Below are positions 21,968-29,617 of a stretch of 29,617 bases of DNA, piece by piece (position 1 is the first letter of the stretch; every line of letters starts with the position of its first letter). The DNA comes from a virus. Made by a program: the position numbers and the translations under genes. The notes beneath the pieces are model-generated. The model saw only the letters and a list, made by a program, of their open reading frames with translations. It was not told the origin of the DNA and did not search any database. The DNA is taken from positions 1-29,617 of the IMG/VR virus record IMGVR_UViG_3300047287_000112, one strand, 5' to 3'.

Positions 21968-24900
21968 ATGTCCAACTGCGAAGACATCTTCAATCAGATC
22001 CGTTCCCTGGAAGCCCAGCGGAAGGGCCTTTTGGATCAGCACACCATGCTGGAAAGCGTGGAGGGTGACCCCAAGCCCGAACGCACCTTCCTGTTCCGCG
22101 GCAAGGACGGCCAGGAGTATGAGGCCAACTTCGATGAGGTGTGGAAGCGGCTGGCCCGTGACCCGTTAGCGCAGCAGGAATGGGCCAATGCCGCTGCAGA
22201 AGCGGGATACAAGCCCGTTGGGTCGGAGGGTCAATTTGAGAACTTCCGCCAGATGGTGGATCAGATGGGCATGGATAACGCCCAGCGGTTGGGTGCCATG
22301 CTCACGGCCATGACGGGTGAGTGGGAGAGGTATCGCCCAGCGGACTTTGATGCGGTCACATCCATCAACCACCGCGATGCGTTCCTGGAGCGTCTGAGCA
22401 CTGCTTTCACTGAGGCTCGGATCAACATTGACAAGGACGCGTTGGGCCAGGCGATCAGCAAGAACGTGGCACCGTTCCTGGGGATCCTGAACAACCAGGC
22501 CAAGCTGGAGGTCTTTGCCAGCCTCACCCGGCGGAATCTGATTGACGCCATGGATGGGCTGAGGGTCCAGATGGCAGAGACGGGTGTGGCGCCCACCCGG
22601 GAAGCCAAGGCTCAGTTCCTGGACAGCTACGCCAAGGCGATCTACGCGCATCGTGCCAAACGCATTGCATCCAGGCGTTCTGGCCAGCTGCTGCAGAACT
22701 ACCAGCGCCTGGTGGATGAGGACCAGGCCGCCCCTGGTTCGTTGTGGGAGGAGACCGGAGCAGAGGCCAAGGCACAGCTCGATCAGCTGGGCGAGGAAGT
22801 GATTGCCATGACCCCGCAGGAGATGGTCAAGGAGGGCAGCCTGGCCAGGCGGGTGGTGGAAGCAACTGACAAGGGCGCTGCTGGCGCCAAGGACATGGAG
22901 GAGTTGATCCAGACCATCAAGACCGAGGGTGTGGATCCGATTGGTGATGGTGATGCCGGGTGGGAAAGCCTGTGGCGTCGTAATGCACGGGCTGCATACA
23001 AGGACTCTGTGTTGTTCAGCCCCCGGACGCAGATCCTGTCGAACTACCTGTCACAGAAGATCGTCTTCCTGGCGGAGGGGTTCAAGCGGTTCTCGGGTGA
23101 TAACGCCTGGCGGCTGACAGAAGGTCGCGCCAGGGGTGCCCAGCTGGATCTGCTGGGCGATGACCCCGAGGCATTGGCTGCTGCCAGGAACCAGCCGGTC
23201 TATGTCAATCCGTTGGGGACGGACTTCTTCCGTGGTGCCCTGAAGGACCAGATCGACGGTGCTCGCATTGCGGTGGAAGCTGGTCTGCGAGCTGAGGCAG
23301 CGATCAAGCAGGGATGGGGTGAATCCATCCGCAAGGGCTTCTTTGAGGCTGAGGCGCCGTTTGCTGGCAACGTCGATTACTTCAACACCAAAGAGGGGCA
23401 GCTCAACCTGGACCAGCAGTACCAGGCTGCCCAGGCAGTGCTGGATGAACCGCTGGATCCCAAGCGGCTGCCATTCCAGCTGAGGGACAAGCTGCACATT
23501 GCCTTGAAGCTGCTGGACAACAGCGCGATCGAGCGTGCAACAGGCAGACGGCTGCCGGTGTATTCGGCATTGCAGGCACTGACCGCTGTGGATCAGCGGG
23601 CTGGTCTGCGGGCATTCATGACCGACCGGGCCAATGACCTGCTGCTGGAACAGGCCACGCTGTACCCGGACCGCACCTTGAAGGAGTGGGGCGATGCGGT
23701 GGATCAACAGCTGCAGGACCAGCTGTACCAAGCCGAACCCAGCCCGCAGAACATCAAGGACGCCAGGGCGCAGTTCGGCCTGGAGGAGGATGACCTGTCA
23801 GATGACGAGATTGCTGCCTGGCTGGCTCAGGAGCGGGTTGGCTTCCCGGTGCTGGCCACAGCTGAGCAGATCAAGTCGAAGGACGTGTCCATTGCCATGC
23901 GGATGCAGCAACGGCAGACGCAAGGCCTGGCTGGTGCTGTGGATCGGGCGTTCACCGGACTGCGTCAGAGCGAACTGGGTGACACGTTGGTGCCGTTCTG
24001 GCAGTCTCCGTACAACCAGACGATCTGGGACATCAGCCTGGCGAACCCACTGAGCCCAGTCACCAAGATCGCCCAGGTGGCGTGGAACCTGCCGCAAGGC
24101 AAGGTGACACCCAAGATGCTTGGTCAGGCCCAGGCCGCAACGGTGGTGTGGCTATCCCTGGCTGGCATGGCGATGACCATGCGGAGCCAGGGCCTGATCG
24201 TGGGTAATGGCCCCCTCGATCCCAACCTGCGGAAGCAGTGGATTCAGCGACTGAATGCGGAAGGCAAGGTGCCGAACAGCATCTTCCGCATCCCGTTCAA
24301 CATGGGTGGCATCCCAGTGCTGAACAGCTTGTTCCTGCTGGTCGACGCGATGGATGTGATCGACCAGGGCAACGTCAGCAAGTACGACCAGCACAACGCC
24401 TTCCAGGGTGTGTTGCAGGTGGGTGCTGGAGCGGTCATGCGGATGCCGGGTTTCCGGCAGGTGCAGATGATCTATGACACCTTTGCCAACGGCAATGAAA
24501 GCGCTGCCATTCGGATGGCGGCATGGGTGACCAATAGCCAGGCCAATGTCCTCTCAGGTGGTGAGCGGTTCATGGAATGGGCTACGGGGACGCAAGCGAC
24601 TGATCTGCAGGCACCACGCACCCGTGGCAGCAGTCAGGACCTGTATGAGTTCGATCAGCTACCCGAGAACCACCCGCTGAAATCCACCTGGAATAAGGTC
24701 CGCAGTTGGGTCTACAACTCCAATCCTGGCGTGTCGCATTGGATGGGCACCCGGGTGAAGGAGACCACCTGGCTGGGTCGTCAGCTGGTCAGGCCTGATG
24801 GAATTTTCCGTGGTGAATGGCCAGTAGGTGTCCCTGGCATCTGGTCATTCAACGGTGGGGAGTACCGGGTGGAGCAGGAGCTTGAGCGCCTGGGGATGCT

Positions 24901-25447
24901 GAACCCACCGACGGCATTGATGACCGGCAAGCTGGATCGGGCTTACATGACCCCTGGCCTGGAGGAGGAGTACAACGCTGCACTCGGCACGGTCAAACCA
25001 CAGCGTCCCTTCTCGCAAGATCCCCGCTGGGGTGGCATTGCCTTGTGGCGTGGCGCTGAGGAGCAGGTGAGCACCTACGGCAACACCGTGCCGGTGCGGA
25101 AGAAGCTTGACCTGACGCGTCTGATTGATCAGGCCACGCAAGGCCGCACGGTTCGGGAGGCCATGAACTGGGTGCTGACCAGTAAGCAGTGGGCCAAGTG
25201 GGAAGCAGACCCAGAGACCACTACCAACCCGAAGGTGCGGGACATGACGGCTGAAATGCGAAAGAACCAGCCAGGGCCGGTGTTGATCCAGCGCATCAAG
25301 GACTACTACGCCGATCTGGCCCAGGGCGAGATCGAGCGGAGCAGCACGACTGATGCGTTGCAGTGGAAGGCAGACATGGATCGAGGTGTCACTGACCTGG
25401 GAACCTTCATGCAAGGCCAGCAGCAGCTCCTCCAGGGCGCGAACTAG
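21968..25447 (+). CDS. Large internal virion protein with LPD38-like region
   Basis: An 1159-residue protein with GGAGG about 10 nt before ATG 21968. It occupies the T7 gp16 slot (last ejection protein before the tail fibre) but has no visible transglycosylase at its N-terminus. The first about 300 residues are helical and charged. Residues about 670-860 contain VPFWQSPYNQTIWDIS, a hydrophobic helix ending in GLIVGNGPLDPNLRKQWIQR (from 742), then GIPVLNSLFLLVDAMDVI. This resembles the membrane-associated LPD38 domain of large polyvalent proteins. It probably forms the inner-membrane part of the ejection channel. Family similarity is recalled, not searched. Confidence 0.75.
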   Translation: MSNCEDIFNQIRSLEAQRKGLLDQHTMLESVEGDPKPERTFLFRGKDGQEYEANFDEVWKRLARDPLAQQEWANAAAEAGYKPVGSEGQFENFRQMVDQMGMDNAQRLGAMLTAMTGEWERYRPADFDAVTSINHRDAFLERLSTAFTEARINIDKDALGQAISKNVAPFLGILNNQAKLEVFASLTRRNLIDAMDGLRVQMAETGVAPTREAKAQFLDSYAKAIYAHRAKRIASRRSGQLLQNYQRLVDEDQAAPGSLWEETGAEAKAQLDQLGEEVIAMTPQEMVKEGSLARRVVEATDKGAAGAKDMEELIQTIKTEGVDPIGDGDAGWESLWRRNARAAYKDSVLFSPRTQILSNYLSQKIVFLAEGFKRFSGDNAWRLTEGRARGAQLDLLGDDPEALAAARNQPVYVNPLGTDFFRGALKDQIDGARIAVEAGLRAEAAIKQGWGESIRKGFFEAEAPFAGNVDYFNTKEGQLNLDQQYQAAQAVLDEPLDPKRLPFQLRDKLHIALKLLDNSAIERATGRRLPVYSALQALTAVDQRAGLRAFMTDRANDLLLEQATLYPDRTLKEWGDAVDQQLQDQLYQAEPSPQNIKDARAQFGLEEDDLSDDEIAAWLAQERVGFPVLATAEQIKSKDVSIAMRMQQRQTQGLAGAVDRAFTGLRQSELGDTLVPFWQSPYNQTIWDISLANPLSPVTKIAQVAWNLPQGKVTPKMLGQAQAATVVWLSLAGMAMTMRSQGLIVGNGPLDPNLRKQWIQRLNAEGKVPNSIFRIPFNMGGIPVLNSLFLLVDAMDVIDQGNVSKYDQHNAFQGVLQVGAGAVMRMPGFRQVQMIYDTFANGNESAAIRMAAWVTNSQANVLSGGERFMEWATGTQATDLQAPRTRGSSQDLYEFDQLPENHPLKSTWNKVRSWVYNSNPGVSHWMGTRVKETTWLGRQLVRPDGIFRGEWPVGVPGIWSFNGGEYRVEQELERLGMLNPPTALMTGKLDRAYMTPGLEEEYNAALGTVKPQRPFSQDPRWGGIALWRGAEEQVSTYGNTVPVRKKLDLTRLIDQATQGRTVREAMNWVLTSKQWAKWEADPETTTNPKVRDMTAEMRKNQPGPVLIQRIKDYYADLAQGEIERSSTTDALQWKADMDRGVTDLGTFMQGQQQLLQGAN

Positions 25448-25486
25448 CTCACGGCTGGGCGGTTGGCCACAATGAGGTCAATGCGC

Positions 25487-25501
25487 CCCACGTCCCCGTA
25501 G
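25487..25501 (+). promoter_or_regulatory. Putative phage promoter before tail fibre gene
   Basis: CCCACGTCCCCGTAG is followed by 7 nt (CGGTCCG) and ATG 25509. From the core on, it parallels the tail tube A element (CCCTGTAG, TGGTCGG, ATGG). It lies in the 61-bp gap after the large internal protein gene; no terminator is seen in that gap. Confidence 0.58.
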
Positions 25502-25508
25502 CGGTCCG

Positions 25509-27473
25509 ATGGCAATCCCAACCCCCTACAGCTATCGGCAATACACGGGGGATGGGTTGGCCCGGACGTTCTCCGTCCCCTTCCCGTACATGCAGAGGGC
25601 TCACGTCCATCTGTACCTGGGGCATCAGCGACTGGTTGACGGGGTCGAGTACAGCTGGACCAGTGGCACTGAGCTGCAGCTGACGGTGCCACCCACTGAT
25701 CTGCTGACGGTCAGACGGGTCACACCTGAGGATTCGCAGGTCGTCGCATGGAATGACGGCAGCTACCTGATCGAGGGGGATCTCAATACCTCAGATCGCC
25801 AGTGGCTGTACCTGCTGCAGGAACAACACGACCAGCTGATGCGGTTGCAGTACGGGGTGGGAACTCTCCCTGGTGCTGGCAACCCCCTGGCGACGCTGAC
25901 GTTGTGGAACCGTCTGGCGCGGCACCTGGACACAGCCAAGGGCACTGCTGATGAGGTTGCTTCCACCGTTGATGGGGTCGACCAGAAAGCTGGTGACTGG
26001 GTGGCGGATGACGGTCATGTGGCGACCACCGCGGCGCTGAGCGAACGGTTTGACGTGATCATGTCCGGCACCAAACCGCCGGATCCACCAATCACGGAGC
26101 AGCGCCAGGGCGGCAAGCTCTGGATCGACACGGCCCAGCTGGAGATCAGCTACTGGGATCCGGTGATTCGCGCATGGGTGAACCTGACTGATGCCGGCCC
26201 TGCCGGCCCGCCGGGTGGTGGTGTTGCCAGCGTCACAGGCATCGCGCCAATTCAGGTAGCAGCTACGACCACCGACCCGGTGGTGAGCATTACGCCTGCG
26301 ACGACGACTGCAGCCGGTTCGATGTCGGCGGCGGATAAGACCAAGCTCAATGGCCTGGTCAACTACAGCCTGCCGACTGCCAGCGCCACGGTGCTGGGCG
26401 GCATCCGGGTTGGCAACAACCTGACGATTGATCCGGCGACAGGGATTCTTTCAGGCAACCTGCCTGGGGCTCTGGTCTACAGGGGCATTCGTGATGTGAC
26501 AGCACCTGCGCCTGCATCACCTGCAGTGGGTCACGTCTACATCAACTCCACGCTGGGCGTGGCGGATGCCAGCTGGACTGGCCTGGTGGGAAAGATCCCA
26601 GCCAGTGACCTGTTGCTGTGGGATGGCTTCCGGTGGGGCCATGTCGGCACATCTGGCAACACGTCTTCTGGCGTGACGCTTGTCACTGGTACTGCACCAG
26701 TGCAAGTCGGCGGATCCTTCAATGCACCAGTGATCAGCGTTGATCTGGTTACGCCCAGCACCCAGGGCAGCGGTGGCAGCGATGGTCTGATGACAGCCCA
26801 GGACAAGGAGCGCCTGGACAACATCCCCGATGGGGCTGCTGATGGCACTGTCACCCAGGTCAGTGGATCCGGCCCAGTCAAGGTGGCGACTGGCACCACC
26901 ACTCCGGTGATCAGCATTGACCCTGCAACCACTGCAGCGGTTGGTGTGGTGCAGTTGGCGGATGCAGCGGCAGTCACTGCTGGCACCGTTGGCCGGGTGG
27001 TTGATGCAGCTCAGCTGAAGGCATTGACCCCAACAGCAACAACCCTGGTGCAGGGCCAGGTGCGGTTGGCGAGTCCCGCAGAGGTGGCAGCTGGCACTGA
27101 TGACGCCAAGGCCGTCACATCACTGGGCGTCGCCCAGGGCTATGTGGCGAAGGCCATGGAGCCGTTCATCAAGGCGATCCCGCAGAACGCCCAGACCGCG
27201 GCCTATGCCTTGGTGGCAACTGACAAGGGCAAACACATCTCAATCACCACAGGAGGGGTGACGGTGCCTGCTTCTGTCTTTGCTGTGGGTGATGTGGTTG
27301 TCATCTACAACAACAGCACAGCCAGTCAGACCATTAAACAAGGAGCTGGAACCACTCTCCGGTTGGGTGGCACGGCGACCACAGGTGATCGCACCTTGGC
27401 TCAGCGTGGTCTGGCCACAATGTTGTGTGTTGGCACCAATGAGTTTGTTGTCAGCGGTGGTGGGTTGACATGA
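25509..27473 (+). CDS. Tail fibre protein, T7 gp17-like N-terminus
   Basis: A 654-residue fibre. Residues 1 to about 150 are the T7 gp17-type tail-attachment domain (YRQYTGDGLARTFSVPFPYM, VDGVEYSWTS, a helical SDRQWLYLLQEQHDQLMR stretch). The shaft has three diverged repeats of the form VTxVTGxxPxxVxxxxxxPVxSI, starting near residues 238, 393 and 455; the first two lead to MSAADKTKLNGL and MTAQDKERLDNI. The C-terminus KHISITTGGVTVPASVFAVG through VSGGGLT is a small beta domain common in phage fibres. It attaches to the tail nozzle and contacts the host surface. There is no Shine-Dalgarno; a promoter-like element ends 7 nt before the start. It overlaps the next gene by ATGA. Confidence 0.93.
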   Translation: MAIPTPYSYRQYTGDGLARTFSVPFPYMQRAHVHLYLGHQRLVDGVEYSWTSGTELQLTVPPTDLLTVRRVTPEDSQVVAWNDGSYLIEGDLNTSDRQWLYLLQEQHDQLMRLQYGVGTLPGAGNPLATLTLWNRLARHLDTAKGTADEVASTVDGVDQKAGDWVADDGHVATTAALSERFDVIMSGTKPPDPPITEQRQGGKLWIDTAQLEISYWDPVIRAWVNLTDAGPAGPPGGGVASVTGIAPIQVAATTTDPVVSITPATTTAAGSMSAADKTKLNGLVNYSLPTASATVLGGIRVGNNLTIDPATGILSGNLPGALVYRGIRDVTAPAPASPAVGHVYINSTLGVADASWTGLVGKIPASDLLLWDGFRWGHVGTSGNTSSGVTLVTGTAPVQVGGSFNAPVISVDLVTPSTQGSGGSDGLMTAQDKERLDNIPDGAADGTVTQVSGSGPVKVATGTTTPVISIDPATTAAVGVVQLADAAAVTAGTVGRVVDAAQLKALTPTATTLVQGQVRLASPAEVAAGTDDAKAVTSLGVAQGYVAKAMEPFIKAIPQNAQTAAYALVATDKGKHISITTGGVTVPASVFAVGDVVVIYNNSTASQTIKQGAGTTLRLGGTATTGDRTLAQRGLATMLCVGTNEFVVSGGGLT

Positions 27474-28795
27474 GCATTGCTGCAATTCTCCTGGCTGGTG
27501 GTTCCACTGGCCCCGCTCCTGTCAACGGCGGCACCGCTGTGTTCGTCACCCCTGGCACGTACACCTGGACGGTGCCCGAGGGGGTTACCAGTGTCTGCGC
27601 TGTTGTGATCGGTGGTGGCGCATCTGGCGCAGACGCGAGTGCCGGTGTCGCCACAGCGGGCGGCGCCGGTGGTGGCCTGGTCTGGGCCAACGACATCGAG
27701 GTGACACCCGGCGGCACGTTTGAGGTGGTCGTGGCCGCAGCAACGCCAGGCGCCTCGAACGCCACCGCGCGGCGTGGTGCTCTGAGCCGTTGCCAGTACG
27801 TCCCACCTTCTGGGCCGGGACTCGTGCTATTGGCATACGGGGGCGGCACCGGTTCCACGGGCAGTGCCGGCAACGCCACGACCACCGGCGGCGGGGCCAG
27901 CATTGCCGATAGCAGTGGCGGCCTTCTGATCAAAGGGACCACTGCGGTGCACGCAGGCGGCACAGGCGCCGCGAACGTCACCGCCAGGGCCGGTGGTGGT
28001 GGAGGTGCGGCTGGTTACACCAGCGACGGCAGCAGCGCAGCGACAACCACCAGTGGCAGTCCAACCACCACCATGGATGGCGGCCGCGGTGGCGTGTACT
28101 GGACAGCCACCAGCACAGGATTCGGCGGTGCAGGCGGCGGCGTGAATGTGTACGGCTCACACCCCACGCCAGAGGCAGCCAGCTCGGGCGGCTCCTACGG
28201 CGGGGACGGTGCTCCCGCAGCTGCGGCGGGCACGGGCAAGAGAGACGGCGGCGCCTTCGGCGGTGGCGGTGGCGGCTCCTACCACAACTATAACGGTGGC
28301 GCTGGCGCCCGCGGTGCAGTTCGCATCATGTGGGGCGCTGGTCGTTCGTTCCCGAACAACGCAAAAGAACCAATCGCAATAACGGGAACATCAATCTCAG
28401 ACAGCATCGGAACGAGTCGCCTTACCAGCGCACTGATTCCTGCAGGGGCTAGCTATGTCGGCGTGCTGCAGTGGCTAGAGATCAAGGCGTACATGACGAC
28501 CAACCCTGACACGAACCCCGTGAAGACTTGGTTGCGGTTCGACTCGGCGGGAGCGATGCAAAACCAGACATCTACAACCGATCCAGGCTGGACACCGATC
28601 AGCTTTAGCACCGGGGGGACCCTGCACAACGCACCACTTTCAGTGACGTTCGCCGCGAGTCTTGTTGTTGGCGGCGTGAGTAAAACGCCTGACGCGCATT
28701 TCCCCGTAGGAAGCCGCTACACGGTGCAGGGTCGCCTGACCGACATCGACGGCAACGTAGTCATCACGCCTGAGTTGAGCATCATCCCCACCTGA
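27470..28795 (+). CDS. Glycine-rich putative receptor-binding or adhesin protein
   Basis: A 441-residue protein coupled to the tail fibre by ATGA. The first about 45 residues carry GTYTWTVPEGVTSVCAVVIG, the opening beta motif of many phage glycine-rich domains. Residues about 45-290 are rich in Gly with repeated GGGG, GGAGGG and GGDG runs, as in phage adhesins built from packed polyglycine helices. Residues from about 296 to 441 are a different, Gly-poor beta domain (NAKEPIAITGTSISDSIG onward, with WLRFDSAG and YTVQGRLTDIDGNVV), coded by distinctly more AT-rich DNA. A fibre tip or host-recognition role is inferred from position and composition. Confidence 0.7.
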   Translation: MSIAAILLAGGSTGPAPVNGGTAVFVTPGTYTWTVPEGVTSVCAVVIGGGASGADASAGVATAGGAGGGLVWANDIEVTPGGTFEVVVAAATPGASNATARRGALSRCQYVPPSGPGLVLLAYGGGTGSTGSAGNATTTGGGASIADSSGGLLIKGTTAVHAGGTGAANVTARAGGGGGAAGYTSDGSSAATTTSGSPTTTMDGGRGGVYWTATSTGFGGAGGGVNVYGSHPTPEAASSGGSYGGDGAPAAAAGTGKRDGGAFGGGGGGSYHNYNGGAGARGAVRIMWGAGRSFPNNAKEPIAITGTSISDSIGTSRLTSALIPAGASYVGVLQWLEIKAYMTTNPDTNPVKTWLRFDSAGAMQNQTSTTDPGWTPISFSTGGTLHNAPLSVTFAASLVVGGVSKTPDAHFPVGSRYTVQGRLTDIDGNVVITPELSIIPT

Positions 28796-28833
28796 TTGCT
28801 GATGCCCTCAAGGCCAGCCCGTTTGGCATAGCC

Positions 28834-29112
28834 GTGAACTTCCCCCGCATCACGCCAACCACTGTTCTGCTGGGGTTGTTGGTGGTGTTGATGATGAGCA
28901 GTGTGCTGTACAACCGCGAGAGCCTGCTGTTCTGCGAGCGGGCTCTATACGGTGAGTTGTCTACCCTGCAGAAGGAGAAGACATTGCAGGGACCGATTAA
29001 GTTCAACGAGGTCTGTCCCGAGATCCGGCAACGGGTGGAGACCAACCTGAATAAGTGGCTTGAGGTGATCCTGGCGTTACTGGTGCAGTGGCATCCACCC
29101 AGCCAGCCCTAG
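28834..29112 (+). CDS. Small membrane protein, possible holin
   Basis: A 92-residue protein from GTG 28834. Residues about 8-26 (TPTTVLLGLLVVLMMSSVL) are a clear membrane segment, residues 27-70 are polar and charged, and WLEVILALLVQW at about 75-86 is a second, shorter hydrophobic stretch. In T7 the class II holin gp17.5 follows the tail fibre gene, so position and topology allow a holin, but a spanin-like or other membrane protein is possible. No Shine-Dalgarno is near the GTG, so the start is uncertain; the membrane segment would be retained with any plausible start. No endolysin is recognised beside it. Its TAG stop overlaps the stop of the convergent gene at a CTAG. Confidence 0.55.
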   Translation: MNFPRITPTTVLLGLLVVLMMSSVLYNRESLLFCERALYGELSTLQKEKTLQGPIKFNEVCPEIRQRVETNLNKWLEVILALLVQWHPPSQP

Positions 29113-29426
29113 GTGATCATCCGAGTGTTGTCATTGTCCACGTCATGGGCCAGCGGGTCGAAGCTGCCCTCGACGTTGGCATCACCGACAGGGGCTTCCA
29201 CGGCCCCCTTTCGCTTGGCATCTTGATCCGCGAGTGACGCCAGCCAAGACTCCAGGCTCTCCCGCATGGGCAGCCCCTTGGGGATCTTCAGGAAGCGCCG
29301 CAGGTCTGCCACGTCCCTGATGAAGACGCTGGCGCCACCGGAGAAGGCGATGTAGTACCTGCCGTTCCAATCGAGGCTGGTCCCGACGGATGTCGTTGGA
29401 GACAGGCGCAGAAAATCACGCTTCAT
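29109..29426 (-). CDS. Hypothetical protein, minus-strand operon
   Basis: A 105-residue protein starting at ATG 29426-29424, with GGAG in the upstream coding sequence. The first half (TSLDWNGRYYIAFSGGASVFIRDVADLRRFLKIP) reads as beta strands followed by a helix; the second half is helical then acidic (EGSFDPLAHDVDNDNTRM). No membrane segment or known motif. The start overlaps the stop of the upstream gene (ATGA), which shows it is a real operon member. Its stop CTA on the plus strand sits in the same CTAG as the stop of the convergent membrane protein gene. Confidence 0.6.
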   Translation of the reverse strand: MKRDFLRLSPTTSVGTSLDWNGRYYIAFSGGASVFIRDVADLRRFLKIPKGLPMRESLESWLASLADQDAKRKGAVEAPVGDANVEGSFDPLAHDVDNDNTRMIT

Positions 29427-29527
29427 AGCCAGCTCCAGTTGCGACCACTGACGTAGTAGTAGGGGTTGTCAGCCTCTTTGCAGTAGGCGTCATACACCGC
29501 CCGAGCGGCGGGGGGGAGGTCACTCAT
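29423..29527 (-). CDS. 34-residue hypothetical protein
   Basis: ATG 29527-29525 opens a 34-codon frame ending at TGA 29425-29423, which overlaps the next ATG by 4 nt. The product starts MSDLPPAARAVYDAYCKEAD and ends with a Tyr/Trp-rich tail (YYYVSGRNWSWL). Overlap on both sides with operon neighbours supports it despite its size. GGAAG lies about 8-12 nt upstream. Function unknown. Confidence 0.5.
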   Translation of the reverse strand: MSDLPPAARAVYDAYCKEADNPYYYVSGRNWSWL

Positions 29528-29617
29528 TCAGCAGCTTCCTGTAGATCAACATGTCGTGGTCTTTCACGCCGCGCAGCAGGTGAGCCGCCTTGAACGGTTC
29601 CAGTTGCAGCGCTGGGG
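29520..29617 (-). CDS. C-terminal part of a gene running off the window
   Basis: An open minus-strand frame enters at the window end and stops at TGA 29522-29520, overlapping the ATG of the 34-residue gene. The visible end reads …ALQLEPFKAAHLLRG, then VKDHDMLIYRKLLNE. It looks like a helical C-terminus. The family cannot be judged from 32 codons. It shows that the minus-strand operon continues to the right. Confidence 0.5.
   Translation of the reverse strand, partial: PALQLEPFKAAHLLRGVKDHDMLIYRKLLNE

Noticed and set aside
28702-28709. CCCCGTAG inside the glycine-rich protein gene as a promoter
   Set aside because: Coding context, poor upstream match, and the next start is 125 bp away; kept only as a chance hit, although it could in principle feed the 28834 gene.
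1-29617. tRNA genes, integrase, insertion sequences, HIP1 palindromes (GCGATCGC)
   Set aside because: None seen on reading both strands by eye; a tRNAscan and motif count would be needed to be certain. Lack of HIP1 neither supports nor excludes a cyanobacterial host for a phage.

Overview
The window is part of a GC-rich (roughly 60 percent by eye) tailed-phage genome with a T7-type (podovirus, Autographiviridae-like) virion module. The core proteins align by eye, and in T7 order, with T7 gp8 (portal), gp9 (scaffold), gp10 (capsid), gp11 and gp12 (tail tube), gp13, gp14 and gp15 (internal virion proteins) and gp17 (tail fibre). The large terminase is T7 gp19-like. A recurring element before several genes (core CCCYGTAG) resembles the promoter I recall for the single-subunit RNA polymerase of marine cyanophage Syn5 (ATTGGGCACCCGTAA). 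With the GC content, this suggests a cyanophage infecting Synechococcus or Cyanobium, but nothing in the window proves the host. No RNA polymerase, DNA polymerase, photosynthesis gene, integrase, tRNA or CRISPR is visible; the replication genes must lie outside.

Layout. Bases 1-155: three near-identical tandem units plus a fourth diverged one, each holding the promoter-like core and a short hairpin. Bases 156-1679: a winged-helix protein and small unknown genes, split by a terminator-like hairpin. Bases 1686-3446: terL. Bases 3421-3660: a small minus-strand gene, likely the small terminase, tail-to-tail with terL. Bases 3661-3732: divergent promoter-like elements. Bases 3733-5151: four small genes, three of them gp7.3-like paralogues (Cys at position 2, C-terminal LNI/ANI-type motif). 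Bases 5154-8824: portal, scaffold and capsid, ending in a strong intrinsic terminator. Bases 8933-13342: tail tube A and B, gp13-like and gp14-like proteins. Bases 13350-25447: three very large proteins of the ejection cassette. Bases 25509-28795: tail fibre and a glycine-rich putative receptor-binding protein. Bases 28834-29112: a small membrane protein, possible holin. Bases 29109-29617: a minus-strand operon of small unknown genes converging on the structural genes.

The most interesting content is (1) a 1861-residue probable 'polyvalent' protein with ParB-like, ADP-ribosyltransferase-like and HExxH metallopeptidase-like regions, placed where T7 keeps its ejected internal proteins and followed by a protein with an LPD38-like region; (2) promoter-like elements that end 1-7 nt before the start codons of five genes lacking a Shine-Dalgarno, which suggests leaderless or near-leaderless late mRNAs; (3) a chain of two overlapping minicistrons leading into the capsid gene; (4) an inverted small-terminase-like gene; (5) a muramidase-like domain at the C-terminus of the gp15-like protein, not in a gp16-like protein. 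Functions are inferred from remembered family features, not from database searches.
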